The notes under the pieces are model-generated. The model did no database searches and was not told the DNA's origin. It saw only the letters and a program-made list of their open reading frames with translations. From assembly GCF_018332655.1 (NCBI RefSeq), contig NZ_BOQL01000011.1, forward strand, positions 1 through 64,000: DNA of 64,000 nucleotides, written 5' to 3'. A program made the translations under genes and the position numbers. The number at the start of each line of letters is the position of its first letter. The stretch's first letter is position 1. This document shows, one piece after another, positions 34,570-43,049 of the stretch. The stretch comes from Actinoplanes auranticolor. GTDB lineage: Bacteria; Actinomycetota; Actinomycetes; Mycobacteriales; Micromonosporaceae.

Positions 34570-35594
34570 GATCGCGAGTACACCCCCCGTTCGCCGAGCA
34601 TGTGGGCGACCTTGTTGGCCGCCAGGATCAGCACCAGCCCGACCATCGCCTTGAAGAGCCCGGCCGCGGCGCCGAAGCCGTAGTCGCCGGTGGCGATGGA
34701 CTGGTGATAGACGAAGGTGTCGAGCACCTCGGCGGCCTGCCGGCCGACCGCGTCGCGCTGCAGCATGAACTGCTCGAAGCCGACCGACAGGGCGTCACCC
34801 AGCCGCAGGATGAGCAGCAGCACGATCACCGGGCGCAGGCTGGGCAGGGTGATGTGCCACAGCCGGCGCCAGCGGCCGGCGCCGTCCACGGCCGACGCCT
34901 CGTACAGGTTGGGGTCGACCGCGGCCAGCGCGGCCAGGAAGACGATGGTGCCCCAGCCCAGGTCCTTCCAGACCGCCTCGGCGGTGACCAGCACGATGAA
35001 GGTGTCCGGGTTGGACATGATCTCCGGCGGAGTGATCCCCGCGTCGCGCAGTTCCTGGGAGAGCAGCCCGGCGCCGCCGAGCATCTGCACGAAGAAGGTC
35101 ACCACCAGGACCCAGCTGAAGAAGTGCGGCAGGTACACGACGGTCTGCACGAAGCCGCGCAGCCGCCGCGACAGGATGCTGTTGAGCAGGATCGCCAGGG
35201 CGATCGGCAGCGGGAAGAAGAAGACCAGCTGGAACGCGGTGATGGACAGCGTGTTCCACAACGCGTCCCAGAACGCCGGATCGGCGAAGAGGTCCCGGAA
35301 GTTGTCCAGGCCGACGAACGGGCTCGAGGTGAGCGCCTGCAGCGCATCGTCGCCCAGGTACGGGTTGTAGTCCTGGAAGGCCACGATGTTGCCCAGCACG
35401 GGCAGGTAGTGGAAGAGCAGCAGAACCACCGCGCCCGGCGCGACCATGGCCAGCAGGGGCCAGTCCCGGCGCAGCCGGGCGCGCAGTGGTGAGCGCCGCG
35501 GCCGGCGAGCCGGACGGTCGCGCGGTGGCCGGGGTGACCCGGCCGGTTCCGGTGGCAGGGCGGGAGCCGGCCGGCTGGCCTGATCGGCGCTCAT
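34566..35594 (-). CDS. Carbohydrate ABC transporter permease (LplB type)
   Basis: 342 residues. An unusually long Pro/Arg-rich cytoplasmic leader (about 1-45) precedes six transmembrane helices. The EAA loop is at LYEASAVDGAGRWRRLWHIT. LplB-type permeases pair with LplC and take up oligosaccharides. It is coupled on both sides by 4-bp overlaps, to the binding protein upstream and LplC downstream. Confidence 0.9.
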   Translation of the reverse strand: MSADQASRPAPALPPEPAGSPRPPRDRPARRPRRSPLRARLRRDWPLLAMVAPGAVVLLLFHYLPVLGNIVAFQDYNPYLGDDALQALTSSPFVGLDNFRDLFADPAFWDALWNTLSITAFQLVFFFPLPIALAILLNSILSRRLRGFVQTVVYLPHFFSWVLVVTFFVQMLGGAGLLSQELRDAGITPPEIMSNPDTFIVLVTAEAVWKDLGWGTIVFLAALAAVDPNLYEASAVDGAGRWRRLWHITLPSLRPVIVLLLILRLGDALSVGFEQFMLQRDAVGRQAAEVLDTFVYHQSIATGDYGFGAAAGLFKAMVGLVLILAANKVAHMLGERGVYSRS

Positions 35595-37264
35595 TTACCG
35601 GCGTCGGCCAGCGCCGTGCCGAGCATCTGGCGGGCCTCGTCACCACCCGCCGCGCGCCACTCCTTGACCACCGCGTCCAGGTCGCTCAGCGGACGTCGGC
35701 CCCGGACGATGTCGGTGATCTTGTCCTGGGTGGGCACGTTGGCCGCCTTGAACTTGGCCGGCATCTCGAACTTGATCCCGTCCCACGGGTCCTTCTCCAG
35801 GTACTTGACCGTCTCGTTGGAGTACGCCAGCACCTGCGGCACGAACTGCGGGGTCTGCGGGTACGGCGGCAGCACCGGGCTGCGGCCGCTGATGAAGAAG
35901 TACTGGTTCTGGATCTCCTTGAAGCCCAGCTCCGTCTTCACCGGGCCGGCCGCGTCGCGGGTGTGGTGCCGGCCCTCGACGCCGAACTCGCGCAGGTCGA
36001 ACTCCTTGGTGCCGAACGGGGCCGAGCACCAGTTGATGATGCGCAGCAGCTCCTCGACGCGGGCCTTGCCGAGGCCCTTCTTGATGAACAGGTACGAGAT
36101 CGGCTCGTCGTCGCCCCACGCCAGCGGGTCGCCGCCGGTGGCGGAGAAGAGCGGGACCGGCTGGATGTTGAAGCCCGGCGTGATCTTCTGCTGCTCGGCC
36201 TGCATCGGCTGCCACATGCCCGGGCCGTCCTGGTGGAACAGGATCTTGCCGCTCTGCAGCAGCTGCTTGGCGTCGGCGCCCTTGCTGGCCACGATGTCGG
36301 GGTGCACGTAGCCGGCCTTGTAGAGCCGGGCCATGACCTCGGCGGCCTGCCGGTACTCGGCCGTCTCGTACTTGAACTCCGGCGTGCCGTCGGCCTTGAG
36401 CCGCCAGCCCTCCTCGGTGCCCGGGGCTTTGTGGAACATCTGCACCATGGCGAAGATGTCGGAGTACGCCCAGACGCCCTTGCCGGGGTTCGTCACCTCC
36501 TTGCCGATGGCGAACAGGTCGTCGACGCTCTTCGGCGCGGTCAGCCCGGCCTTGTCCAGCAGGTCCTTGCGGTGGAAGAGCGCCCACGGGAACGGGCCGT
36601 CGGTCGGGTTCGGCACCGCCATCAGCCGCCCGTTCCAGCACGACTCGCGCCACGCCCCGGCCGGGAACGTGGCCAGCATCGGATACGCCTGCACCGCACT
36701 GCCCTGCAGGTACGGCGTGAGGTCCTCGAAGAGCGCGCCGACCGCGTCGCTGAACCGGGCCAGCTTCTCGACCTCCCAGTTCGGCACGCAGAGCAGGTCG
36801 GGGACGTCGCGGGCGCCCAGGATCGCACCGAGCTTGTCGGCGTACGCCTGGCCGTCCTGCGCGCTGAAGTCGATGGTCGCGCCGAGCTCGGCGTTGATCG
36901 CGGTCAGGTAGGAGTTGCTCCTGCCCGACGGCGGCGCGGGACCCCAGACCGGCACCATGGCCCGGATCGCCGGCCCCCCGGTGCCGGGCTTGTCGGCGAT
37001 GGCGTCGACCAGCTGGGCCGGGTACTTGGTGTAGCCGTCCGGGACCGGCCGGGTGCCCTTGATGTCGGGCTGGGGCATCCCGGGGAAGGGCTTCTGCTCC
37101 GGGATCAGGGCGGAGAGCTTGTCCAGGTTCTGCGTGCCGCCACCGCGGGTGGCTTTGTCGCCACAGCCGGCCAGCGTGCCTCCGCTCGCGACGGCGACGG
37201 CGCCGAGACCGAGCAGGCTCAGGAAGCCCCGGCGGTCGGCGGAGGGACCCGTGGGTGGTGTCAC
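35591..37264 (-). CDS. Extracellular solute-binding lipoprotein of the sugar ABC transporter
   Basis: 557 residues. The N-terminus has a twin-arginine start (SADRRGFLSLLGLG) and a lipobox LAGC with C34, so it is probably exported through Tat and lipid-anchored. Size and sequence (GTRPVPDGYTKYP, later WAYSDIFAMVQMFHK) fit the large binding proteins that partner LplB/LplC and bind oligosaccharides such as rhamnogalacturonan fragments. It is the first gene of the operon. The promoter region contains the ROK-like site at 37313-37339. Confidence 0.9.
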   Translation of the reverse strand: MTPPTGPSADRRGFLSLLGLGAVAVASGGTLAGCGDKATRGGGTQNLDKLSALIPEQKPFPGMPQPDIKGTRPVPDGYTKYPAQLVDAIADKPGTGGPAIRAMVPVWGPAPPSGRSNSYLTAINAELGATIDFSAQDGQAYADKLGAILGARDVPDLLCVPNWEVEKLARFSDAVGALFEDLTPYLQGSAVQAYPMLATFPAGAWRESCWNGRLMAVPNPTDGPFPWALFHRKDLLDKAGLTAPKSVDDLFAIGKEVTNPGKGVWAYSDIFAMVQMFHKAPGTEEGWRLKADGTPEFKYETAEYRQAAEVMARLYKAGYVHPDIVASKGADAKQLLQSGKILFHQDGPGMWQPMQAEQQKITPGFNIQPVPLFSATGGDPLAWGDDEPISYLFIKKGLGKARVEELLRIINWCSAPFGTKEFDLREFGVEGRHHTRDAAGPVKTELGFKEIQNQYFFISGRSPVLPPYPQTPQFVPQVLAYSNETVKYLEKDPWDGIKFEMPAKFKAANVPTQDKITDIVRGRRPLSDLDAVVKEWRAAGGDEARQMLGTALADAGK

Positions 37265-37312
37265 GACGTGCTCCTCGATAAACGGTCGACGGGAGCGACG
37301 GCCTCCCGCTAG

Positions 37313-37339
37313 AGTTTGTTTAGCTTGTAGCCAAACAAA
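37313..37339. promoter_or_regulatory. ROK operator candidate between ABC operon and ROK gene
   Basis: It contains TTTGTTT (37315-37321), 11 bp, then AAACAAA (37333-37339): perfect 7-bp arms, reminiscent of XylR/ROK operators rich in TTTGTTT/AAACAAA. It lies in the 185-bp gap between the divergent importer operon and ROK gene, so it could control both. Confidence 0.65.
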
Positions 37340-37449
37340 TTAGCCGACCGTCGATGGACCCACAAGAGCTGCCCGCGCCCGGTGCCGGGGCGGTGCGGCA
37401 TGATGAACGGGCCGGCCGGGGAAGGCCGGCGGCGAGAGGCAGGACTGAC

Positions 37450-38670
37450 GTGATCAGTACGCACGGCATGACGCGGCCGGCGGACTTGTCCGACGTGAGA
37501 ACGACGAACCTGGCAGTCGTACTGCGGTTCGTCCGGACCCATGCGCCCTGTTCGCGGGCGGACATCGCCGCGTCCACGGGCCTCAACAAGGCGACTGTCT
37601 CCAGCCTGGTCACCGACCTGCTGGAACGGCGCCTGCTGCGCGAGACCGGACTGACCGAGAACAGGATCGGCCGGCCGGCGTCGATGCTGACCCTGCAGAG
37701 CCGGCCGTACGCGGCCATCGGGATCGAGGTGGCCGCCGACCATCTCGTCGCGATCGCCGTCGACCTCACCGGCGAACGGTTGCTGACCTGGCGGCGGGCG
37801 TACCCCGGACTGGACGGCACCCCCGGGCGGGCCGAGGCCGCCGTCGCGGCACTGGCGGGCCGGGTGGTGGCGAAGATGGCGGCCCAGGAACGCCGCGTGC
37901 TCGGACTGACCGTCGCCGCGCCCGGTCTGGTCGCGCCCGGGGGCGGCGTCCGGTTCGCACCGCATCTCGGCCGCGCGGAGCTGGACCTCGGCGCGGCCCT
38001 GGAACGCGGACTGCGCCATCCGGAGTTCGAGGTGGTGATCGACAGCGCGGCCAATCTGGCGGCGCTCGCGGAGTACCGCGGCGGCGCCGACGCCGACACC
38101 CCGAACCTGCTGGCCCTCATCGGCGGCGTGGAGATCGGCGTGGGCATCGTCGCCGAGGGCCGGGCGCTGCGCGGCCACCGCGGCTTCGCCGGACAGGCCG
38201 GCCACCTGCAGGTGGACTGCACCGGCCCGGCCTGCCGATGCGGACGACAGGGCTGCCTGGAGGCCGTCGCGGGACTGCCGGCGCTGGTCCGCCGGACCCT
38301 GCCGGACACCGAACAGGACGGCCCGGTCGTCGACTTCGCCCCGGAGCTGGACCGGATCGCGGCGCTGGCCGGCAACGGGGACGCCCAGGTCACCAAGGCG
38401 CTCACCGAGATCGGCACGATGCTCGGGCGGGGCGTGACCATGCTGGCCGAGCTGCTGGACCCGCAGGTCGTGGTGCTCGGTGGCAGCTTCGCCACGCTCG
38501 CGCCCTGGCTGCTGCCCGCGGTCGAGGCCGAGCTGGCGTCCCGCGCGCCGGGTGACATCGGCTGCCGGGTGACCGCGTCCACTCTGCACCCGGACGGGGC
38601 CGCACTGGGCGGCGCGATGCTGGCCCTGGACCGGCTCGAGGCGGGGAAGCTGCCGGCCCCGGCGGCGTGA
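37450..38670 (+). CDS. ROK family transcriptional regulator
   Basis: 406 residues from GTG 37450, chosen because AGGCAGGA lies 5 bp upstream. An N-terminal MarR-like winged helix (CSRADIAASTGLNKATVSSL) is joined to a ROK sugar-kinase-like domain with the zinc motif CRCGRQGCLEAV. The ATP-binding residues of true kinases are weak, as is usual for ROK repressors. Sugars released by the local glycosidases are expected to release it from DNA. It is divergent from the importer operon, its probable target. Confidence 0.93.
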   Translation: MISTHGMTRPADLSDVRTTNLAVVLRFVRTHAPCSRADIAASTGLNKATVSSLVTDLLERRLLRETGLTENRIGRPASMLTLQSRPYAAIGIEVAADHLVAIAVDLTGERLLTWRRAYPGLDGTPGRAEAAVAALAGRVVAKMAAQERRVLGLTVAAPGLVAPGGGVRFAPHLGRAELDLGAALERGLRHPEFEVVIDSAANLAALAEYRGGADADTPNLLALIGGVEIGVGIVAEGRALRGHRGFAGQAGHLQVDCTGPACRCGRQGCLEAVAGLPALVRRTLPDTEQDGPVVDFAPELDRIAALAGNGDAQVTKALTEIGTMLGRGVTMLAELLDPQVVVLGGSFATLAPWLLPAVEAELASRAPGDIGCRVTASTLHPDGAALGGAMLALDRLEAGKLPAPAA

Positions 38671-38739
38671 GCGCCCGCCGGGCATCGACGGATCTCGCCG
38701 TACCCCTTGACCGGCGTCGATGCCTGGTGCCAACCTCAG

Positions 38740-38790
38740 AAGGCTCCGCCGTAACACGGATGTAACTCCCTCATCCCGGCGGAGCCTTTT
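38740..38790 (+). terminator. Intrinsic terminator-like hairpin after the ROK gene
   Basis: Perfect 12-bp arms AAGGCTCCGCCG (38740-38751) and CGGCGGAGCCTT (38777-38788), loop of 25 nt, followed by TTTT. It ends the ROK message before the GH3 promoter. The loop is longer than usual for a terminator. Confidence 0.6.
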
Positions 38791-38801
38791 CCGGATCCTC
38801 A

Positions 38802-38815
38802 TCGAAGCGCTTCGA
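38802..38815. promoter_or_regulatory. LacI-type palindrome before GH3
   Basis: TCGAAGCGCTTCGA, a perfect 14-bp palindrome 65 bp upstream of the GH3 start. The GAAGCGCTTC centre fits LacI-family operators. No LacI gene is adjacent. Confidence 0.65.
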
Positions 38816-38880
38816 CGGTCCCACCGCAGCCACGGCCGGGCCCGCACCGCCTCGATCCCACGCCGAGGAGAACGCGCCCC

Positions 38881-41736
38881 ATGACCGACCCGGTCCGCGG
38901 CACCTTCCAGGACCCGGGCAGGCCGCTGCCCGACCGGGTCACCGACCTGCTCAGCCGGCTGACTCTGCCGGAGAAGGTGGCGCTGCTGCACCAGCACCAG
39001 GCCCCGGTTCCGCGGCTCGGCGTCGGGCCGTTCCGCACCGGGACCGAGGCGCTGCACGGGGTCGCCTGGCTCGGCGAGGCGACCGTCTTCCCACAGTCCG
39101 TCGGGCTCGGCAGCACCTGGGACCCGGAGCTGGTGCGCCGGGTCGGCGCCGCGGTCGGCGACGAGGTGCGGGGCCTGCACCACAAGGACCCGGCCGGCGT
39201 GGGCCTCAACGTCTGGGCGCCGGTGGTCAACCCGCTGCGGGACCCACGCTGGGGCCGCAACGAGGAGGGGTACGCCGAGGACCCCTGGCTCACCGGCGTG
39301 CTGGGCACCGCGTACGCGCGCGGACTGCGCGGCGACGACCCGCGCTACCTGCGGACCGCACCGACGCTCAAGCACTTCCTGGGCTACAACAACGAGACCG
39401 AGCGGCACCTCACGTCGAGCGACCTGCCGCCGCGGGTGCTGCACGAGTACGAGCTGCCGGCCTTCCGCGAACCGATCGCCACCGGGGCGGCGGTCGCGGT
39501 GATGGCGTCGTACAACCTGGTGAACGGGCGGCCGACGCACCTGAGCCCGTTGCTCGCCGAGGAGCTGCGCACCTGGACGACCGACGACGTGCTGGTCGTG
39601 GGCGACGCGTACGCCTGCAGCAATCTCGCCGGCGAGCAGGGCTATCTGAGCGACCACGCGGCCGCGTTCGCCGCCGCGCTGCGCGCCGGGGTGGACTGCT
39701 TCACCGAGGACGCCGCGGCGACCCTGGAACGGCTGCACGAGGCGCTGGAGCGAGGGCTGCTCACCGAGTCGGACGTGGACACGGCGGCGGGGCACATCCT
39801 GGCGATCCGGTTCCGGCTGGGCGAGTTCGACCCGGACGGGCCCAACCCGTACGCGGCCACGACGGCCGCGGTGGTCAACTGTGCCGAGCACCAGCGGCTG
39901 GCCCGCGAGGCCGCCCGGAGCAGTGTCGTGCTGCTCAAGAACAGCGACGCGGTGCTGCCGCTGGCGCCGGACGCGACGGTGGCGGTACTCGGGCCACTGG
40001 CCGGCACCGTGCTGGCGGACTGGTACAGCGGCACCCTGCCGTACGCGGTGACCGCCCACGCCGGCCTGGCCGAGCGGCTCGGCGAGCAGAACGTGCGCAC
40101 CGCGGAGGGCGTCGACCGTGTCCGGCTGCGCACCGCGACGGGGACGGTGCTCGCGGGCGACGGCCCCGACGGCGCCCCGCTGCGGGTCGGCGAGACGACC
40201 ACGGGCCCGGCGGCCGGTTTCGACCTGCTGGACTGGGGCGGCGGCACCATCACGCTGCGCGCCGCCGCCAACCGCCGCTATGTACGGGCCGACGAGAGCG
40301 GCAGCCTGGTCAACGACCGGCCGGAGCCGGGCGAGTGGGTGGTCCGCGAGACCTTCGAGCCGATCCGGCACCGGGACGCGGTGGTGCTGCGGCACCTGGC
40401 GAGCAACCGGTACGTGGTGACCGGCCCCGACGGGGTGCTGCGCGCGGACGCCGCCACCGAGGACACGGCCACCGCCTTCACGCTGGAGCTCGCGGAGGAC
40501 GGGGTGGCCGCCGCGGCGGCGCTGGCCCGGGACGCGGACGTGGCGCTGGTGCTGCTGGGCAACCATCCGATGGTGGCCGGGCGGGAGACCGAGGACCGGA
40601 TCGACCTGGCACTGCCCCCGCGGCAGGAGGCGTTGCTGCGGGCCGTACGGGCGGCCAACCCCCGGACCGTGCTGGTGCTGACGAGCAGCTACCCGTACGC
40701 GGTGGGCTGGGCCCAGGAACACCTCCCGGCGCTGGTGTGGTCCGCGCACGGCGGCCAGGAGTCCGGGGCCGCCCTCGCCGACGTGCTGCTCGGTGCGACG
40801 CCGGACGGTGAGCCGGTGGAACCGACGGGCCGGCTGCCGCAGACCTGGTACCGCGGCGCCGACGAACTGCCGGACCTGCTCGACTACGACATCATCGGCA
40901 GCGACGCGACCTACCTCTACTTCCGGGGCCGGCCGCTGTACCCGTTCGGGCACGGCCTGGGCTACACCCGTTTCGAGCACCACGACCTGCGGCTGAGCGC
41001 CACCGAGGCGGCGCCGGGCGAGCAGGTGGAGATCAGCGTCGACGTGGTCAACGTGGGCGAGCGGGCCGGCACCGAGATCGTGCAGTTCTACACCCGGCAA
41101 CGCCGGTCCCGGGACAAGCAGCCGCTGCGGCAGCTGCGCGGCTTCCGGCGCGTACGGCTGGCCCCCGGCGAGCGCGCCACCGTGACGATGCCGCTGCGCG
41201 TGGACGACCTGGCGTTCCACGACGTGGTCCAGGACCGGCCGGTCGTCGAGGCGGCCCGGCACTCCGTCCTCACGGGCCGCTCCTGCACCGACATCACGAC
41301 GACCGCCACCCTGACCGTGCACGGCGAGGTCCTCCCCGACCGGCGCGCCGGCGACGACGGGCTACGGGCGGCGAGCCGCGACGGCGAGTACGGCACAGCC
41401 CTGACCGACGAGGGCCCGCAGCGGGGGGACGCGGTGGTCGCCGTGCGCGACGGCGCCTGGCTGGCCTTCGACCGCGTCGACTTCGGCGCGGGCGGGCACC
41501 GGATCACCGCGGCCACGGCGGCGGCGGACCCGGGCGCCCGGATCGAGGTACGGCTCGACGAACCGCTCTCCGGCCCGGTCGCGGCCGTGCTGGACGTGCC
41601 CGCGACGACCGGCCGGCACGACTGGATCGAGGTGGCCGCGCCGCTGGCCGGGGCGACCGGGCAACGCGACCTCTACCTGGTCTTCCCGAGCGCCGGGGCC
41701 CGGCTGAGCGGGGTGCGCTTCAGCTCGGTGGAGTGA
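38881..41736 (+). CDS. Multi-domain GH3 glycosidase with inserted fascin-like trefoil and C-terminal CBM6-like domain
   Basis: 951 residues, no signal peptide, ATG after GAGGAGAACGCGCC. The GH3 barrel (about 15-310) includes KHFLGYNNE and a nucleophile region VVGDAYACSNLAG, where Asp is the presumed nucleophile. The GH3 C-domain is split by a beta-trefoil/fascin-like insert (about 410-540, with ANRRYVRADESGSL and SNRYVVTGPDG repeats). A fibronectin-III-like domain (about 700-790) and a CBM6-like beta-sandwich (about 820-951) follow. This architecture occurs in actinobacterial beta-glucosidases, xylosidases and arabinosidases, so the sugar cannot be fixed. The LacI-type palindrome upstream suggests sugar induction. 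Confidence 0.9.
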   Translation: MTDPVRGTFQDPGRPLPDRVTDLLSRLTLPEKVALLHQHQAPVPRLGVGPFRTGTEALHGVAWLGEATVFPQSVGLGSTWDPELVRRVGAAVGDEVRGLHHKDPAGVGLNVWAPVVNPLRDPRWGRNEEGYAEDPWLTGVLGTAYARGLRGDDPRYLRTAPTLKHFLGYNNETERHLTSSDLPPRVLHEYELPAFREPIATGAAVAVMASYNLVNGRPTHLSPLLAEELRTWTTDDVLVVGDAYACSNLAGEQGYLSDHAAAFAAALRAGVDCFTEDAAATLERLHEALERGLLTESDVDTAAGHILAIRFRLGEFDPDGPNPYAATTAAVVNCAEHQRLAREAARSSVVLLKNSDAVLPLAPDATVAVLGPLAGTVLADWYSGTLPYAVTAHAGLAERLGEQNVRTAEGVDRVRLRTATGTVLAGDGPDGAPLRVGETTTGPAAGFDLLDWGGGTITLRAAANRRYVRADESGSLVNDRPEPGEWVVRETFEPIRHRDAVVLRHLASNRYVVTGPDGVLRADAATEDTATAFTLELAEDGVAAAAALARDADVALVLLGNHPMVAGRETEDRIDLALPPRQEALLRAVRAANPRTVLVLTSSYPYAVGWAQEHLPALVWSAHGGQESGAALADVLLGATPDGEPVEPTGRLPQTWYRGADELPDLLDYDIIGSDATYLYFRGRPLYPFGHGLGYTRFEHHDLRLSATEAAPGEQVEISVDVVNVGERAGTEIVQFYTRQRRSRDKQPLRQLRGFRRVRLAPGERATVTMPLRVDDLAFHDVVQDRPVVEAARHSVLTGRSCTDITTTATLTVHGEVLPDRRAGDDGLRAASRDGEYGTALTDEGPQRGDAVVAVRDGAWLAFDRVDFGAGGHRITAATAAADPGARIEVRLDEPLSGPVAAVLDVPATTGRHDWIEVAAPLAGATGQRDLYLVFPSAGARLSGVRFSSVE

Positions 41737-41837
41737 CGGATCGGCCGGCCGGTGGGCGTTGCGCCGCGCCGGCGTCCGGTCACAGCCGTCGTTCCCCGTC
41801 GGCGCCGGCGTGATCGTCGCAGGTCCGCCGGCGCCGG

Positions 41838-42896
41838 TCAGCAGTCCGGGGACCAGCCGTCGGCGCCGGCGAGGAAGGCCGTGACGGTACAGCCGGCCGC
41901 CTCGGACCGGGTCAGCTGCGGACGGTCCGGCGTGACCAGCGCGCCCGGGCCGCGGTTGTGGTACTCGGCGAAGCGGGCCTCACGCCACGACCAGGCGCCG
42001 AAGTCGCTCCACGGGGCCGCACCGATGTGCGCGCCCAGCCACGAGTCGCGGATGACCGTCTGGCCGATCGCGTTCGGATCCTGGCCCGGGTGCCACGGCC
42101 GGCCCAGATGGACGCTGGCCGGTGGGGCGTCGGAGGTGAACGTGCAGGCCGAGAAGAGCAGGCCGTACGGGTTGGCCACGCTGGTGCTCGGCGCGGTCAC
42201 GTAGCCGTTGCCGGTGGCCGAGCCGCGGTCCAGCGAGTGGATCCGGCACCGGTCGAAGGCAGCCGTGCCGCGGCCGAAGACGAAGTCCACATCGCCCTCG
42301 ACGTAGCAGCGCCGCAGGTAGATCCGGGCGGGCACGTCGGCCGCCGGGCTGTTCACGTACAGGGTGTCCTGGTTGCCGAGGAAGCGGACGGTGTCGAACT
42401 CGAGGCGGTCGGCCCGGGTCAGGACGGCCACCGCCTGGCGTCCGGTGATCTCCGGGTGGGCGGCCTCGTCGAAGGAGTTCGCGAAGGTCAGGTTCCGGGC
42501 GGCGAAACCGGCCCCGTCCACGGTGACGGAGGCGCTGCCCGAGGTGCCCCAGGTGCCGCCGTCCGGGCGCGGGGTGCCGTTGGCCCGGTCATCGGTGATC
42601 ACCACCTGGTCCGGGCGCCGGCCACGGCCGCGCAGCAGGATGTTCGGGCGGTCGGCCGGGATGATCACCTGGCCGCGGTACGTGCCCGGGGCGATGTCGA
42701 TGGTGAAGCGGGCGGTGTTGCCGGCCGGTACGGCGTCCACGGCCGCCTGGATCGTGGTGAAGTCGCCGCTGCCGTCCGAGGCCACGGTGCTCCGCGGACC
42801 CGGACGGGCCTGGGCTGAGCGCCCGGCGGTCAGGGAACCGGTGGCGATCGCCGCGCCGGAGGTGGCGGCGAGCCTGATCAGGGTGCGGCGATCCAT
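41838..42896 (-). CDS. Secreted pectinesterase (CE8 pectin methylesterase)
   Basis: 352 residues. A twin-arginine signal (MDRRTLIRLAATSGAAIATG) is followed by a right-handed beta-helix. Family motifs are complete: GSGDFTTIQAAVDAVP, the Gln of TGRQAVAV, LGNQDTLYV with a catalytic Gln, EGDVDFVFGRGTAAFD with two catalytic Asp, and LGRPWHPG. It removes methyl groups from homogalacturonan outside the cell, opening pectin to lyases. Two AGCGCT-centred palindromes lie just before the start, so sugar-dependent control is likely. It extends the locus from galactan to pectin backbone. Confidence 0.93.
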   Translation of the reverse strand: MDRRTLIRLAATSGAAIATGSLTAGRSAQARPGPRSTVASDGSGDFTTIQAAVDAVPAGNTARFTIDIAPGTYRGQVIIPADRPNILLRGRGRRPDQVVITDDRANGTPRPDGGTWGTSGSASVTVDGAGFAARNLTFANSFDEAAHPEITGRQAVAVLTRADRLEFDTVRFLGNQDTLYVNSPAADVPARIYLRRCYVEGDVDFVFGRGTAAFDRCRIHSLDRGSATGNGYVTAPSTSVANPYGLLFSACTFTSDAPPASVHLGRPWHPGQDPNAIGQTVIRDSWLGAHIGAAPWSDFGAWSWREARFAEYHNRGPGALVTPDRPQLTRSEAAGCTVTAFLAGADGWSPDC

Positions 42897-42913
42897 GCGG
42901 ACTCCTGCCGGGT

Positions 42914-42940
42914 GGAGCGCTCCGGGTAAGCGCTTTCCCG
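42914..42940. promoter_or_regulatory. Two LacI-type palindromes before the pectinesterase
   Basis: GGAGCGCTCC (42914-42923, perfect) and CGGGTAAGCGCTTTCCCG (42923-42940, 8 of 9 pairs) abut each other, 18-44 bp before the ATG. Both have an AGCGCT centre like the boxes before GH53 and GH3. Confidence 0.62.
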
Positions 42941-42988
42941 CCGACCGTAGGAGTCGCAGCCACGTCCGTCAATGCCTGGGATCGGCGA

Positions 42989-43017
42989 GAGCCGGGCCAG
43001 AATGCCTGGCCCGGCTC
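42989..43017 (-). terminator. Strong hairpin after the FG-GAP gene
   Basis: GAGCCGGGCCAG, loop AATGC, CTGGCCCGGCTC: a perfect 12-bp stem with a 5-nt loop, 33 bp beyond the FG-GAP stop. There is no T-run, as is common for high-GC terminators. Confidence 0.65.
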
Positions 43018-43049
43018 CGCCGCTGAGGGGACGGCTCACGCCCGCCGGC

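Noticed and set aside
38740..38790. Riboswitch or structured RNA before GH3
   Set aside because: One long stem with a T-run after a stop is better explained as a terminator; no known aptamer is visible.
37309..41322. A 1337-codon open frame on the minus strand
   Set aside because: It is antisense to the ROK and GH3 genes, has Arg/Gly/Val/Gln-rich shadow composition and no domain.
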